From assembly GCA_942490645.1 (NCBI GenBank), contig CALNXN010000005.1, positions 372,001 to 436,000 of the forward strand: a DNA stretch of 64,000 nucleotides, given 5' to 3'. This stretch comes from CALNXN01 sp942490645 (GTDB taxonomy: Bacteria; Pseudomonadota; Alphaproteobacteria; Rhodobacterales; Rhodobacteraceae). The translations under genes and the position numbers were made by a program. The notes under the pieces were generated by a model. That model was not told the DNA's origin and did not search any database. It worked only from the letters and a program-made list of their open reading frames with translations. This document shows, in pieces, positions 1-9,404 of this stretch; within the stretch, counting starts at the first letter, position 1, and every line of letters starts with the position of its first letter.

Positions 1-897
1 AAAGATCGCGATGTTCATCAGGCTCCAGTCAAGAACAAGGCGCGCGTAAACACCGCCAAATCCATAGAGCGCGTTCAGCGCATCGCGGTAGAGCATGGAA
101 GAGCCAAGGTAGGCTGCCAGGCTGCGCCGTGCCGCGATCTGTTTCAGCGATTCCCACAAGTCCGCCATGGCCGCGCGGAACCCACCCTGTTTGGTGGCCG
201 GGGCCGGTTCGCGAACCCACATGAAGTAAGGGACCATGAAAACCACGAACCATATCGCGATCAAAGGGCCGACGATGCGTGTTCCTTCCTTTTGGGCCGG
301 ATCAAGGCCAAACGCGGGGTCAAGCCCGATCAGTGTCTGGCCGGTATCTGCATTGGCCTCAAAGAAGAACAGCAACATGGCGAACAGTGAAACAACGCCG
401 CCCCAATAGCCCAGAGACGCCCCTGTTCCACTGATTTTGCCAATGGCTTCCTGCCCGCCCAAAGACGGTAACTGCGCGTTCACGAAAATCAGAGCGAATT
501 CAGCCGCGACAAATCCGATGGCAAACGCGTAGAGGCAGAACCAGATCGCAGACCCGTCCGGAACCATGTACCACAGGGCTGCGGTTGCGATCACATAGAC
601 GACGGAAAACCCAATGATCCAGGGCATTCGCCGCCCGGTGCTGTCGGCATAGGCACCAATGACGGGCCCGAGAAACGCGATGAATAATCCGGCGAGAAGC
701 TGTCCATTGGCCCACACACTTTGTGCTGTGGCATCCGCAGCATTCTCCGCAAGACCATTGGCCATGAAATAATCGGTGGCGACACCAGCAAAATATGGGC
801 CAAAAATAAATGTCAGCCCAAGTGTGTAGAACGGCTGCGTCGCCCAGTCGAAGGCCATCCACCCCCAGATGCGTTTGCGCGCGGTCACGTCCGACAT
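1..897 (-). CDS. MFS permease of the Atg22-like (UMF1) type, partial
   Basis: The reading frame runs off the left edge, so about 299 N-terminal residues are visible and the C-terminus is missing. It starts at 897 with MSDVTARKRIWGWMAFDWA and contains FDWATQPFYTLGLTFIFGPY, a pattern typical of UMF1/Atg22-like major facilitator permeases. Several hydrophobic segments follow, plus a cytoplasmic stretch (GADADSTGRRMP-like loop between the second and third segments) usual for MFS carriers. The family is generally 430-460 residues, so roughly a third is outside the window. The substrate cannot be told; members have been linked to amino-acid or solute efflux. The downstream-strand neighbour upstream of its start is a thioesterase gene on the same strand, 66 bases away. 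Confidence 0.85.
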   Translation of the reverse strand, partial: MSDVTARKRIWGWMAFDWATQPFYTLGLTFIFGPYFAGVATDYFMANGLAENAADATAQSVWANGQLLAGLFIAFLGPVIGAYADSTGRRMPWIIGFSVVYVIATAALWYMVPDGSAIWFCLYAFAIGFVAAEFALIFVNAQLPSLGGQEAIGKISGTGASLGYWGGVVSLFAMLLFFFEANADTGQTLIGLDPAFGLDPAQKEGTRIVGPLIAIWFVVFMVPYFMWVREPAPATKQGGFRAAMADLWESLKQIAARRSLAAYLGSSMLYRDALNALYGFGGVYARLVLDWSLMNIAIF

Positions 898-963
898 ATT
901 TCCATCCCTCAATTGCGCACAGGTAGAGCAGGCAAGTGTGCGCGGTGCAAGGTCAGGTTTTCC

Positions 964-1512
964 TTAGCTTTGGACGTGGTCCTGCATCGGCGGCCATGGG
1001 CGCAGGTTTTCGGCGTGAACCCACGCGGTGACCCATTCGGGCATGGGTGGGCTGGATTGGTTTTGCTCCAATGCTTCGGCAACGCGTGCAGGAGAGATCA
1101 TTTTGCCATTTTGCAGAGCCGCAGTGCGGTACACCACGTGGCTGGCGCATTCGCCGTCGGATTTCCACATTGATTGCTCCAGATAAATGAACCTGTCGTC
1201 CCAGCACAAAACGCGGCTGCGCACAGTGATACGGTTGAATGCCGTGATCCTGCGGCGGTATCGAACGACGCTTCCCGCCACGGTAAGCGTCCATTTTTCG
1301 CGAAAAAGCGCCGCGATTAACCCGCCACGCTGTGCCATTCCAAAGCGGCCCAGATCATAAAGTGTAAGCATGCGGCCGTTATTGAGTTCGGCGAAGAAAT
1401 CAAGATCCCACGGCCAGCAGATGTGGTGCGAGGTATGCACGTCACCCAGTTTGAGCGGCGGCAATCGGCGCGCCAGAATGATATCTTTGATAAAGCGAAC
1501 AAATGGATACAT
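964..1512 (-). CDS. Hotdog-fold acyl-CoA thioesterase (THEM6-like)
   Basis: A 182-residue protein with the single-hotdog thioesterase layout: the segment DFFAELNNGRMLTLYDLGR (about residues 38-56) matches the helix-containing motif of 4-hydroxybenzoyl-CoA thioesterase/THEM6-type proteins, followed by strands ending in SRVLCWDDRFIYLEQ. These enzymes hydrolyse acyl-CoA thioesters in the cytoplasm; the natural substrate of this subgroup is unknown. The ATG at 1512 is preceded by a good ribosome-binding site (GAGGTGG on the minus strand). It diverges from yggT, and a palindromic site lies in the shared upstream region. It may be co-transcribed with the MFS permease after it. Confidence 0.8.
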   Translation of the reverse strand: MYPFVRFIKDIILARRLPPLKLGDVHTSHHICWPWDLDFFAELNNGRMLTLYDLGRFGMAQRGGLIAALFREKWTLTVAGSVVRYRRRITAFNRITVRSRVLCWDDRFIYLEQSMWKSDGECASHVVYRTAALQNGKMISPARVAEALEQNQSSPPMPEWVTAWVHAENLRPWPPMQDHVQS

Positions 1513-1528
1513 GGGACCACCTCATTTT

Positions 1529-1545
1529 GACTGGACCAGTCGGTC
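1529..1545. promoter_or_regulatory. Overlapping palindromes, possible TetR-type operator
   Basis: GACTGG-A-CCAGTC (1529-1541) overlaps a second inverted repeat GACC-agtc-GGTC (1534-1545) in the divergent region between the thioesterase gene and yggT. The pattern resembles operators bound by TetR/AcrR-type repressors, but no regulator gene is adjacent, so the assignment is only structural. Confidence 0.35.
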
Positions 1546-1641
1546 TATTTTGTCGCTATGTCAACCATTTCTTCAGGGCGCGCTTGCCTTTTGCAACCTT
1601 TTGCTTAAGTGAGAGGCACAGTTCGGGAAAGGACCACATTG

Positions 1642-1929
1642 ATGCAATCGCTGTTCGAAATTCTGATGCTGCTGCTGAATGTGCTTTGGTTCTTTATCAT
1701 TGCTCATGTGATCATGAGTTGGTTGATCAACTTTCAAGTGCTTAACACGCACCAACCGCTGGTCTCTCAGATCTGGTATGGGCTGAATCGTTTGCTGGAA
1801 CCGATTTACACGCCGGTAAGGCGGATTTTGCCGCAAATGGGCGGTATTGATCTGGCTCCGTTGGCGGTGCTTTTGGGCGTAGCTGCGCTTCGCATCATTT
1901 TGGTGAACAACTACGCGCTGTTCGTTTAG
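1642..1929 (+). CDS. YggT family membrane protein
   Basis: A 95-residue protein with two hydrophobic segments (about residues 5-27 and 65-90) flanking a loop with the family signature NRLLEPIYTPVRRILPQMGGIDLAPL. YggT proteins are small inner-membrane proteins of unclear role, associated with cell division/osmotic stress and cytochrome maturation in different bacteria. The ATG at 1642 is chosen because AAAGGA lies 8 bases upstream; a longer in-frame start at 1609 would add 11 unlikely polar residues. It is followed by a dispersed repeat and then recQ. Confidence 0.9.
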   Translation: MQSLFEILMLLLNVLWFFIIAHVIMSWLINFQVLNTHQPLVSQIWYGLNRLLEPIYTPVRRILPQMGGIDLAPLAVLLGVAALRIILVNNYALFV

Positions 1930-1950
1930 CGACACGCTCGGTTGCTTCTT

Positions 1951-1985
1951 CCCTTCCGGGGGGAGTTTATTTGGAAAGATGAAGG
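1951..1985 (+). repeat. Dispersed intergenic repeat, copy 1
   Basis: A GC-rich potential hairpin (cccttccggggggag) followed by tttatttggaaagatgaagg. The same layout, a C/G palindrome then TATTTGGA and an A/G-rich tail, recurs near 22951, 43514 and 48636. It lies between yggT and recQ and contains no gene. Confidence 0.5.
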
Positions 1986-2054
1986 TGAAGCACTTGTTCA
2001 CGGATTCTTAGTGTGGGAGTCTGCAAAAAAGAGCAGAACACACAGGAATTCCGC

Positions 2055-4094
2055 ATGACAGGTACAGCTGAGCTGTTAAGCGATGTCTTTGGGTTTGATG
2101 CCTTTCGGCCAGGCCAAGAAGAAATCGTAAAAGCCGTGACGGCGGGCGAGAATGTATTGGCCATTATGCCTACGGGTGGAGGCAAATCGCTTTGCTTTCA
2201 ATTGCCTGCGCTGGTGCGAGATGGGGTGACGGTGGTTATCTCTCCTTTGATCGCATTGATGCGAGATCAAGTGCGTGCATTGCAGGAGGCGGGAGTAAGC
2301 GCCGGGGCGTTGACATCTGGAAACACGCCTGAAGAAACCGAAGCCGTTTATGAAGCGCTGGATGCAGGACGGCTAAAGTTGCTATACATGGCGCCGGAGC
2401 GGTTGGCGGCAGGCGCCACGGGGTTGCTCCGACGGGTTGGTGTCAGCTTCATCGCTGTCGATGAAGCGCATTGTGTGAGCCAATGGGGGCACGACTTTCG
2501 ACCTGATTACCTGAGGATCGGTGAGCTCCGCCGGGAGCTTGGCGTCCCGCTGGCGGCGTTTACGGCCACCGCGGATGCGGAGACCCAAGTAGAGATCATT
2601 CAAAAGCTGTTTGACGGCGAGCCGCCGCATACATTTTTGCATGGGTTTGACCGCCCCAATATCCATCTTGCCTTTGCGGCCAAGAGTGCCCCACGTCGCC
2701 AGATTTTGGAGTTCGCAGCGGCTCGAAAAGGGCAATCGGGCATTGTCTACTGTGGGACGCGAGCCAAGACCGAAGGCATTGCAGGCGCTTTGCGTGAAGC
2801 CGGGCATGAGGCAGTGCACTATCACGGCGGAATGGAAGCCGATGCGCGCCGCATCGCGGAACGACGATTTCAACAAGAAGACGGGTTGATCGTTGTTGCA
2901 ACCGTTGCGTTTGGCATGGGTGTGGACAAACCGGACATCCGTTGGGTCGCGCACGCTGATTTGCCCAAAAGCATCGAGGCATACTATCAAGAAATCGGCC
3001 GTGCCGGGCGCGATGGTGCACCGGCCGAAACGCTGACCTTGTTTGGACCCGATGACATTCGGCTGCGGCGTACGCAGATCGACGAAGGGCTGGCGCCACC
3101 AGAGAGACGCGCGGCGGATCATGGGCGTTTGAATGCACTGCTGGGGCTTGCGGAGGCTTTGCAATGCCGTCGGAAAACCTTGCTCGGCTACTTTGGTGAA
3201 ACAGACGTGACCTGTGGGCGTTGCGACCTATGCGATACGCCGGCGGAGGTGTTCGATGGCACGACCGCCGTGCGCAAGGCCCTTTCGGCAATCCTGCGAA
3301 CGGAGGAGTGGTTTGGAGCGGGGCATCTGATCGATATTCTGTTGGGCCATGAAACCGACAAGGTCAAAGCACGCGGGCATGCTGCGTTGCCGACTTTCGG
3401 CGTTGGAGGCGAATATAGCCGAAATCAGTGGCAGGCTGTGTTTCGCCAGATGATGGGGCATGATTTGATCCGGCCAGACCCTGAACGGCATGGTGCTTTG
3501 AAGATGACGGACGCTGCCTTGCCGATCTTACGCGATCAGGCGCAGATCATGCTACGTCGCGATTCAATCAAAGCCGCAGCCGCGCGTCGGCCTGCAGTCA
3601 AGTCGATGGTATCGGAAGAAGATGCGCCATTGCTGTCGGCACTCAAGGCCAAACGGCGCGCCTTGGCCGAAGCCGCCAAAGTTCCGGCCTACATTATTTT
3701 TACCGACCGGACGTTGATTGAAATGGCCGAAAAACGACCGATGACGCTGGACGGGATGGCTCAGATCGGCGGGATAGGCGCCAAAAAACTTGAAAGCTAT
3801 GGCGCGGAGTTTTTGCAGGTGATCGCAGGTGCCGTAGCGCCGATGCATCCAAAGCGGCGTAAGCTGGCTGGGCGCGAGGCAGGTACGGTCTATGACCGGC
3901 TTTTGGAGGTGCAGGCGGAACTGGCCCGCGGCGAGGCCGGGACGGACAAACCAATGAGCTGTTCGGCCACAACCCTCGCGAAGGTGGCGCAGATGCGTAG
4001 TGCAGACCGAACCGCGATGGAGCGCTTGCTTGGTGAACGGCACGCGGAACGTTTTGGACCTGCTTTTCTGGACGTTTTGCGCGACGCGGGCTAA
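2055..4094 (+). CDS. recQ: ATP-dependent DNA helicase RecQ
   Basis: A 680-residue superfamily-2 3'-5' DNA helicase. Visible in order: Walker A MPTGGGKSLCFQLP (about residues 38-51), DEAH-box AVDEAHCVSQWGHDFRP (about 134-150), the C-terminal RecA lobe with YYQEIGRAGRDG (about 315), a zinc-binding RQC element with four cysteines in CRRKTLLGYF...CGRCDLC (about 371-394), and an HRDC domain (about 530-605) with VPAYIIFTDRTL. RecQ unwinds forks and recombination intermediates. The start at 2055 (MTGTAELLSDVFGFDAFRPG) has AGGA 7 bases upstream and agrees with the usual RecQ N-terminus; an upstream in-frame start would add 14 residues. It is followed 49 bases later by yaaA on the same strand. Confidence 0.96.
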   Translation: MTGTAELLSDVFGFDAFRPGQEEIVKAVTAGENVLAIMPTGGGKSLCFQLPALVRDGVTVVISPLIALMRDQVRALQEAGVSAGALTSGNTPEETEAVYEALDAGRLKLLYMAPERLAAGATGLLRRVGVSFIAVDEAHCVSQWGHDFRPDYLRIGELRRELGVPLAAFTATADAETQVEIIQKLFDGEPPHTFLHGFDRPNIHLAFAAKSAPRRQILEFAAARKGQSGIVYCGTRAKTEGIAGALREAGHEAVHYHGGMEADARRIAERRFQQEDGLIVVATVAFGMGVDKPDIRWVAHADLPKSIEAYYQEIGRAGRDGAPAETLTLFGPDDIRLRRTQIDEGLAPPERRAADHGRLNALLGLAEALQCRRKTLLGYFGETDVTCGRCDLCDTPAEVFDGTTAVRKALSAILRTEEWFGAGHLIDILLGHETDKVKARGHAALPTFGVGGEYSRNQWQAVFRQMMGHDLIRPDPERHGALKMTDAALPILRDQAQIMLRRDSIKAAAARRPAVKSMVSEEDAPLLSALKAKRRALAEAAKVPAYIIFTDRTLIEMAEKRPMTLDGMAQIGGIGAKKLESYGAEFLQVIAGAVAPMHPKRRKLAGREAGTVYDRLLEVQAELARGEAGTDKPMSCSATTLAKVAQMRSADRTAMERLLGERHAERFGPAFLDVLRDAG

Positions 4095-4143
4095 GTCGTA
4101 ACCAAGAGGTGTTCGAGCCTGCACAAAGTTACGGGGTGATACA

Positions 4144-4923
4144 ATGCTGGTGGTGATTTCGCCTGCCAAACGGTTGGATTGGGAGGCGCGCGATGTTGAG
4201 ATGACAGCGCCTGCTATGCAGGATGATGCGGTACGGCTTGTGCGTACGGCGCGCAATCTGACCTTGGGAAAACTGAAAGACTTGATGGGTTTGAGCGATG
4301 ATCTGGCGCGGTTGAACCGTGATCGGTTTGCCGCATTTGAGGATATGCCAGACCCCGAAGCGGTCCGTCCGGCAGCGCTGGCCTTTGCCGGCGATACATA
4401 TCAGGGTTTGGAGGCAGCGAGCCTCGACCATGAAGAAATGGCCTGGGCGCAAGACCATCTGCGAATTCTGTCGGGGCTTTACGGCCTTTTGCGCCCTTTG
4501 GATGCGATCCAACCTTACCGTCTGGAAATGGGCAGCAGATTGAAAACGCGCCGTGGCACCAGTTTGTATGACTACTGGCGCGATGAATTGGCCAAAGCCT
4601 TGAACGCGCATGCGAACACTTTGGGAACCAATGTTTTGCTCAATTGCGCAAGCCAAGAATACTTTGGTGCTGTGGCCCCAAAAGCGTTGCAACTTCGGGT
4701 GATAACGCCGGTGTTCATGGAGGATAAAGATGACGGAAAGGGGCCGAAAATGGTCAGCTTTTTCGCCAAGAAAGCACGCGGTGCGATGGCGCGTTTTGTG
4801 ATCCAGAACCGCTTGACCGACCCTGATCAGATCAAAGAGTTTGATGCTGGCGGGTACCAATGGCAGGCGGATCAATCGACGCAGGACAAGCCAGTGTTTA
4901 TCCGTCCTTACCCAGCGTCCTGA
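4144..4923 (+). CDS. yaaA: Peroxide stress protein YaaA (DUF328)
   Basis: A 259-residue protein beginning MLVVISPAKRLDWE, the family's hallmark N-terminus (MLxVISPAKxLD). Further conserved stretches are SGLYGLLRPLDAIQPYRLEMG (about residues 117-137, typical helix-hairpin region) and CASQEYFGAV (about 169). In E. coli YaaA lowers free iron during hydrogen peroxide stress and binds DNA. Full family length. Its last 16 bases overlap the 3' end of the convergent histidine kinase gene. Confidence 0.95.
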   Translation: MLVVISPAKRLDWEARDVEMTAPAMQDDAVRLVRTARNLTLGKLKDLMGLSDDLARLNRDRFAAFEDMPDPEAVRPAALAFAGDTYQGLEAASLDHEEMAWAQDHLRILSGLYGLLRPLDAIQPYRLEMGSRLKTRRGTSLYDYWRDELAKALNAHANTLGTNVLLNCASQEYFGAVAPKALQLRVITPVFMEDKDDGKGPKMVSFFAKKARGAMARFVIQNRLTDPDQIKEFDAGGYQWQADQSTQDKPVFIRPYPAS

Positions 4924-7259
4924 AGCGGCGCTTCCGGGGGCATGGCATCGGCTGGGCAATTGTCGCTGATTTGCGCCCAGATTGCAGGTTTGCGAAGCGG
5001 CTTGGTCAAGTAATAATCCAAACCAGCGCTCAAGATACTGGTGTCATCACCTTCCATTGCATGTGCCGTCAGCGCGACGATCGGCACATGAACGCCCGAG
5101 GTTTGTTCGAGCGCGCGAATGGCTTGCGTGGCATCTTTGCCGTCCATTTTGGGCATCGAGATATCCATGAAAATCAGGTCGGGCGCGAAACTCTTGTACA
5201 GTTCGACGGCTTCCAACCCGTCCGCAGCAAACTTGAGGTCAATATTGAGCGCTTTGACCATCTTGCGGAAAACCAATTGGTTGGTTTTGTTGTCTTCCGC
5301 AGCCAAAACCCGCATTTGGCGTGATGTGCTAATAGGCGGCGGCTCTTTTGCGCTGACGTCTGGGTCTGTATGATCTGTTTCCTCTGGTACAGATGTTATT
5401 GTGTCCGCCTCAGTCTCTGTCACAAGTGCTTTGCCCTGTGGTATCTCAGGGGCCGATTTACTGATGTTCGCCGCCGCGCGACGGTGAGAGAACGTGGGTA
5501 CAATTTCAGAGGATTGTTCGTTCTGATCGATGTCGGCAGGCTTGATATTGTTGAGTCTCGACAGCAATTCTTTTCTGGCAAAGGGACGTTGCACCACCTC
5601 CTGCACATGATGGCGCGCCGGATGATCATGCGCCGATCCGGGGTTGGAGCTCAGCACGAAGATCGGCATTTTGTGGCCAGCGGCACGGGCGGTTTCGGCC
5701 AGTTCAAAGCCGTCTGTACCAGGCATCAGATGATCAGTCAGAACCAAGTCAACAGTTTTATCCAATAGTGCCAATGCGGTAGCTGCGTCCGGACAGGCCG
5801 TTGCCTTGAGACCCAGTTTTTCTAATTGATGCTGCAGTATCGTTCGGTTCGGTTCGAAATCATCCACCACCATAACATGACGCAGCGACGGCGAAATGCT
5901 GTGATCAACGATGGTCGCTTCTTCTTCCAGCGGCAGGTCAACCCGAAAGCTGAACCGACTGCCTGTGCCTTCTTCAGAGGTGACCCAAATCTCTCCACCC
6001 ATCATGTTGATAAGACGTTTTGAAATGGCGAGTCCCAGACCAGTACCATCGAACTTGCGATTTCGTTCATTTTCGACCTGATTGAACTCACCAAAAATGT
6101 GCCCAACCATGTCGCTGGGGATACCTATTCCAGTGTCTTCAATGGTGATTTCTAATTGCACTGATTTGGAATTTTCATCGACCTTACCCGTCACCAACAC
6201 GGCTACGTGTCCATCGGTTGTAAACTTGACGGCATTGCCCATCAAATTGGTCAACACCTGCCGCAAGCGTCCCAAATCCCCCACCAGATGCGAAGGCAAC
6301 AGCACATCATAATCCAGCGTAAGCACAAGCCCCTTGTCCCATGCCGTGGGCTGCAACAGCATGATCACTTCCAAAATGGCACGTTCCAAATCGAACGGCT
6401 CGGGATGCAGTTCCAGTTTTTCGGCTTCGATCTTGGAGTAGTCCAGTACATCATTGATGATGACCAAAAGAGCCTCTCCGGAGTTCTTGATCGTGTCGAC
6501 ATAAAGCCGTTGTTCGTCGTCAAGCTCTGTATCAATCAGCACGTCAGCCATGCCGACGACGCCGTTCATGGGCGTGCGAATCTCATGACTCATGTTGGCG
6601 AGAAAGGCCGATTTGGCCCGGTTGGCACTCTCCGCGACCTGTCTGGCCTGCTCCAGTTGTTCTTCATATTCGACTGTCGCTGTGATGTTGATGCCCAACG
6701 AGATAATGTCACCGTCTGTACCGCGTCGGTCGATCATTTTGATGTACTCGCCATTCCACAGCCTGATGGTCTTGGGTTCCGGCTCTGGATCCTGCATCCT
6801 TTCGGTCATCATTTGCCGCCATTGATCCGGCCTCATGTCACCCACGTCGACGATACCTTCGTCGGTGAGCATTTGAAGGATGGTCACGTAGTTGACGCCG
6901 GTTTTGATGATTTCGAGATCTTCGAATACAGCCAGATAGGCGCGATTTGCCATGATCAGTTCGCTGTCGGGATTGAAGAACGCAAACCCGTCGGTGATCG
7001 ATTCCATGGACTGCCAAAGGCGCCGTTCGACCTGTTCGATTTTCTGGTGTGCGGCTGAGAGGTCAGATTTGACCTTCTGGTTCTCGGTCCGGACGTTTTC
7101 CACTTCCGCACGAGTTTCGACAATTTCATTGGTCAGTTGCCGCGCGTGATTGCCAAGTTTGCGGTTGGCAGCAAAAAGTTCGGCCTGCTTGAGTTCAAGC
7201 AGGCGCTCCGCCGCCAATCTGCCGCGGCGCTCTTCTGACAGTTTGTTGGCGAGACTCAT
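4908..7259 (-). CDS. Hybrid sensor histidine kinase with PAS and two receiver domains
   Basis: A 783-residue soluble hybrid kinase. Residues 1-80 form a coiled coil without a membrane segment; 85-205 is a PAS domain (ESITDGFAFFNPDSELIMANRAYL); HisKA carries the phospho-acceptor His225 in FLANMSHEIRTPMNG; the ATPase domain shows NAVKF (N box), DTGIGI and GTGLGL (about 340-412). Two receivers follow: REC1 with Asp509 (LVLTDHLMPG) and REC2 with Asp699 (LIFMDISMPKMDG). REC1 has Arg558 where the conserved Lys is normally found (QRPF instead of KPF), whereas REC2 keeps YLTKP. A low-complexity acidic linker of about 70 residues separates them. No output domain, so the phosphate probably passes to a separate phosphotransferase or regulator. 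Signal unknown. Confidence 0.93.
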   Translation of the reverse strand: MSLANKLSEERRGRLAAERLLELKQAELFAANRKLGNHARQLTNEIVETRAEVENVRTENQKVKSDLSAAHQKIEQVERRLWQSMESITDGFAFFNPDSELIMANRAYLAVFEDLEIIKTGVNYVTILQMLTDEGIVDVGDMRPDQWRQMMTERMQDPEPEPKTIRLWNGEYIKMIDRRGTDGDIISLGINITATVEYEEQLEQARQVAESANRAKSAFLANMSHEIRTPMNGVVGMADVLIDTELDDEQRLYVDTIKNSGEALLVIINDVLDYSKIEAEKLELHPEPFDLERAILEVIMLLQPTAWDKGLVLTLDYDVLLPSHLVGDLGRLRQVLTNLMGNAVKFTTDGHVAVLVTGKVDENSKSVQLEITIEDTGIGIPSDMVGHIFGEFNQVENERNRKFDGTGLGLAISKRLINMMGGEIWVTSEEGTGSRFSFRVDLPLEEEATIVDHSISPSLRHVMVVDDFEPNRTILQHQLEKLGLKATACPDAATALALLDKTVDLVLTDHLMPGTDGFELAETARAAGHKMPIFVLSSNPGSAHDHPARHHVQEVVQRPFARKELLSRLNNIKPADIDQNEQSSEIVPTFSHRRAAANISKSAPEIPQGKALVTETEADTITSVPEETDHTDPDVSAKEPPPISTSRQMRVLAAEDNKTNQLVFRKMVKALNIDLKFAADGLEAVELYKSFAPDLIFMDISMPKMDGKDATQAIRALEQTSGVHVPIVALTAHAMEGDDTSILSAGLDYYLTKPLRKPAIWAQISDNCPADAMPPEAPLQDAG

Positions 7260-7361
7260 CTCAACAATCGCAAAACGTTAACCACTTCCGGACTGCACTA
7301 TCGGCGCCAGTTGTGAACATCTGCTTAAATGGAAGACAAATTTGACTAGAACGCGAGAGCT

Positions 7362-9404
7362 TTAGCGACGGCCTTCCCGTAGCCACGCCAGCGTAATAAA
7401 CAGCGCGCTGAGAGCCAGAACCAGCCAACCGGGCAGCAGATTGCTTTGACGTACATCACGGGTTTCATAGGCGTCACGCGGGGTCAGGCCGATCCAACCG
7501 CGACCGGCAGCTGGGCGTCCTGCACGCACATCGCGCAGACGCGGCAACCCATCTTCCAAGCGAAGTGCGCCGCCGCGCATGGGCGCTATGACAGGTGCCA
7601 TGACGTCGCCTGTGGCAATGGTCTGTACGAATTCGCGTGGTGCAGCCGGCCCCAGACCAATGACTGTCTCCTGATCGCCGTTGACCAGACGATACAAACC
7701 GATTTCCGGACCCTCATAGGTGCCTTCGAAGAGGCCCGGGCGGCTTTCAGTCAGGGACAGCTCCGTGCTGTTTCCTGACGGGTCAGTGATGGTAACCGGC
7801 GGCACAGTCTCTTCAAGCGTCCGGCGGGCGATGCGCATGGTCTGCCCGGTGGCCTCAGCGGTCAGGGCCTCTTCCTCAAGCTCGGGCTCTTTCATCATCC
7901 AATGGGCCAGTCGACGCAGCAATTCCAACTGGGGACCACCTCCCTCATAGCCGCGATTCCACAACCAGGCATGGTCAGAGGCCAAAAGCGCCACGCGCCC
8001 TTCGCCTTCACGGTTCAGAACCAAGAGTGGCCGGTCATCGATGCCGCTCATGACGACATTGCCTTGCGGATTGGTGACATCAATCTGACGCAACCACCGC
8101 CCCCAATCACCGCCTTCTGGGAGATCGGTTGTCACTGGGTGACGCTTGCCGAGATCGGTTACAACGGGGCGGAACGGATCTTCGAGCACGCGCGCAGTGG
8201 GCGAGGCGGGCAATGCCGTTCCTAGCGGAGAACGATAGAGGCTGTCAGCGCCCGCAAAATCGGGGCCTGCAGCGACCAATACAGCGCCGCCCTGACGGAT
8301 ATAATTCGCCACATTATCCAGATAAAGCGCAGGGAGGATACCGCGCCGTTTGTAGCGGTCAAAAATGATCAAATCGAAGTCGTCGATCTTTTCAAGGAAC
8401 AACTCGCGGGTTGGAAAGGCGATGAGGCTCAGTTCGCTTACCGGTACACCGTCCTGTTTTTCGGGGGGTCGCAGAATGGTAAAATGCACCAGATCGACGG
8501 AACTATCGGACTTGAGCAGATTGCGCCATGTGCGCCCGCCGGGATGCGGTTCTCCAGACACCAGCAAGACGCGCAAACGGTCTCGCACACCGTTCATCTG
8601 GATAAGGGCTGTGTTGTTGCGGTCGGTTAGTTCGCCCGATGCCTCGGGGGTCGTGAACTGGATAACGTTGCGCCCACCGTGTGGCAGGGTGACCGGCAAT
8701 TCGATGTCTTGGCCCGTCGGCACGCGAAAGGACTGCGCCGGGGCTCCATCAACGGAAATTTCCAGCTCGGCCAATGTTTGTTCATCCGGTGCAGCGCCCA
8801 TGTCCTCGATGCGGAGCGTCAAAGTGACGGGTTCGCCGATAATCGCAAAACCGGGCGCGTTGCGGATTTCAAGGCGGCGGTCCCAATCGGTCGATTTGCC
8901 CGACAAGAGCAGGTGCATCGGTGCAGGAAGCTCTAACGGCAGCTCCGCGTCATGGATACGGCCATCCGACACCGCGATGATCCCGGCAATACGCGCGCGC
9001 GGTTCTTCGGCAAGTGCCGTCGAGAGAGCCGTCATCAACTGCGTACCCGCGTCGCCATCACCGTCTGACACTGTGATCCGCCGCACTTCGGTGTTCGAGC
9101 GCGCCGAAATACGCTCCGCGAGGGCGTCTGCTGCGGTGGATGTCTGATCCGGACGGTCGCTCAGGCTTTGACTGGCGCTTTCGTCCTCAAGCAGCATCAC
9201 AATGTCCGTCAGCGGCGCGCGATCTTCTTGCTGATAACTGGGACCTGTCAGTGCGCCCAGAACCACCAGCGCCGCCAGCGCACGCAATGCCCAACCATTC
9301 AAACCCCGCACAAGAGCCAAAACAACCCCGGCCACGGCAATCGCGATCACGACATAGAGCAGCGCCCAAGGGATCAGCGGATCAAATACGACGGTTCCGG
9401 TCAT
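7362..9404 (-). CDS. Membrane-anchored VWA-like / glutamine amidotransferase-like protein of the MoxR cluster
   Basis: A 680-residue protein with two N-terminal membrane segments (about residues 10-50), a large extracytoplasmic region and a C-terminal membrane helix (about 655-672, WLVLALSALFITLAW). After the second helix a VWA-like fold is suggested by the MIDAS-type DESAS motif (VMLLEDESASQS, about 70-82) and AVSDGR about 75 residues later. A class-I glutamine-amidotransferase-like domain follows (VLLVSGEPHPGGRTWRN ... YIRQGGAVLVAAGPDF, about 275-380). Its start overlaps the stop of the preceding 926-aa gene start/stop fashion (ATGA at 9401-9404), so it is the last gene of a four-gene operon with moxR. 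Function unknown; the family travels with MoxR/DUF58 clusters in alphaproteobacteria. Confidence 0.85.
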   Translation of the reverse strand: MTGTVVFDPLIPWALLYVVIAIAVAGVVLALVRGLNGWALRALAALVVLGALTGPSYQQEDRAPLTDIVMLLEDESASQSLSDRPDQTSTAADALAERISARSNTEVRRITVSDGDGDAGTQLMTALSTALAEEPRARIAGIIAVSDGRIHDAELPLELPAPMHLLLSGKSTDWDRRLEIRNAPGFAIIGEPVTLTLRIEDMGAAPDEQTLAELEISVDGAPAQSFRVPTGQDIELPVTLPHGGRNVIQFTTPEASGELTDRNNTALIQMNGVRDRLRVLLVSGEPHPGGRTWRNLLKSDSSVDLVHFTILRPPEKQDGVPVSELSLIAFPTRELFLEKIDDFDLIIFDRYKRRGILPALYLDNVANYIRQGGAVLVAAGPDFAGADSLYRSPLGTALPASPTARVLEDPFRPVVTDLGKRHPVTTDLPEGGDWGRWLRQIDVTNPQGNVVMSGIDDRPLLVLNREGEGRVALLASDHAWLWNRGYEGGGPQLELLRRLAHWMMKEPELEEEALTAEATGQTMRIARRTLEETVPPVTITDPSGNSTELSLTESRPGLFEGTYEGPEIGLYRLVNGDQETVIGLGPAAPREFVQTIATGDVMAPVIAPMRGGALRLEDGLPRLRDVRAGRPAAGRGWIGLTPRDAYETRDVRQSNLLPGWLVLALSALFITLAWLREGRR

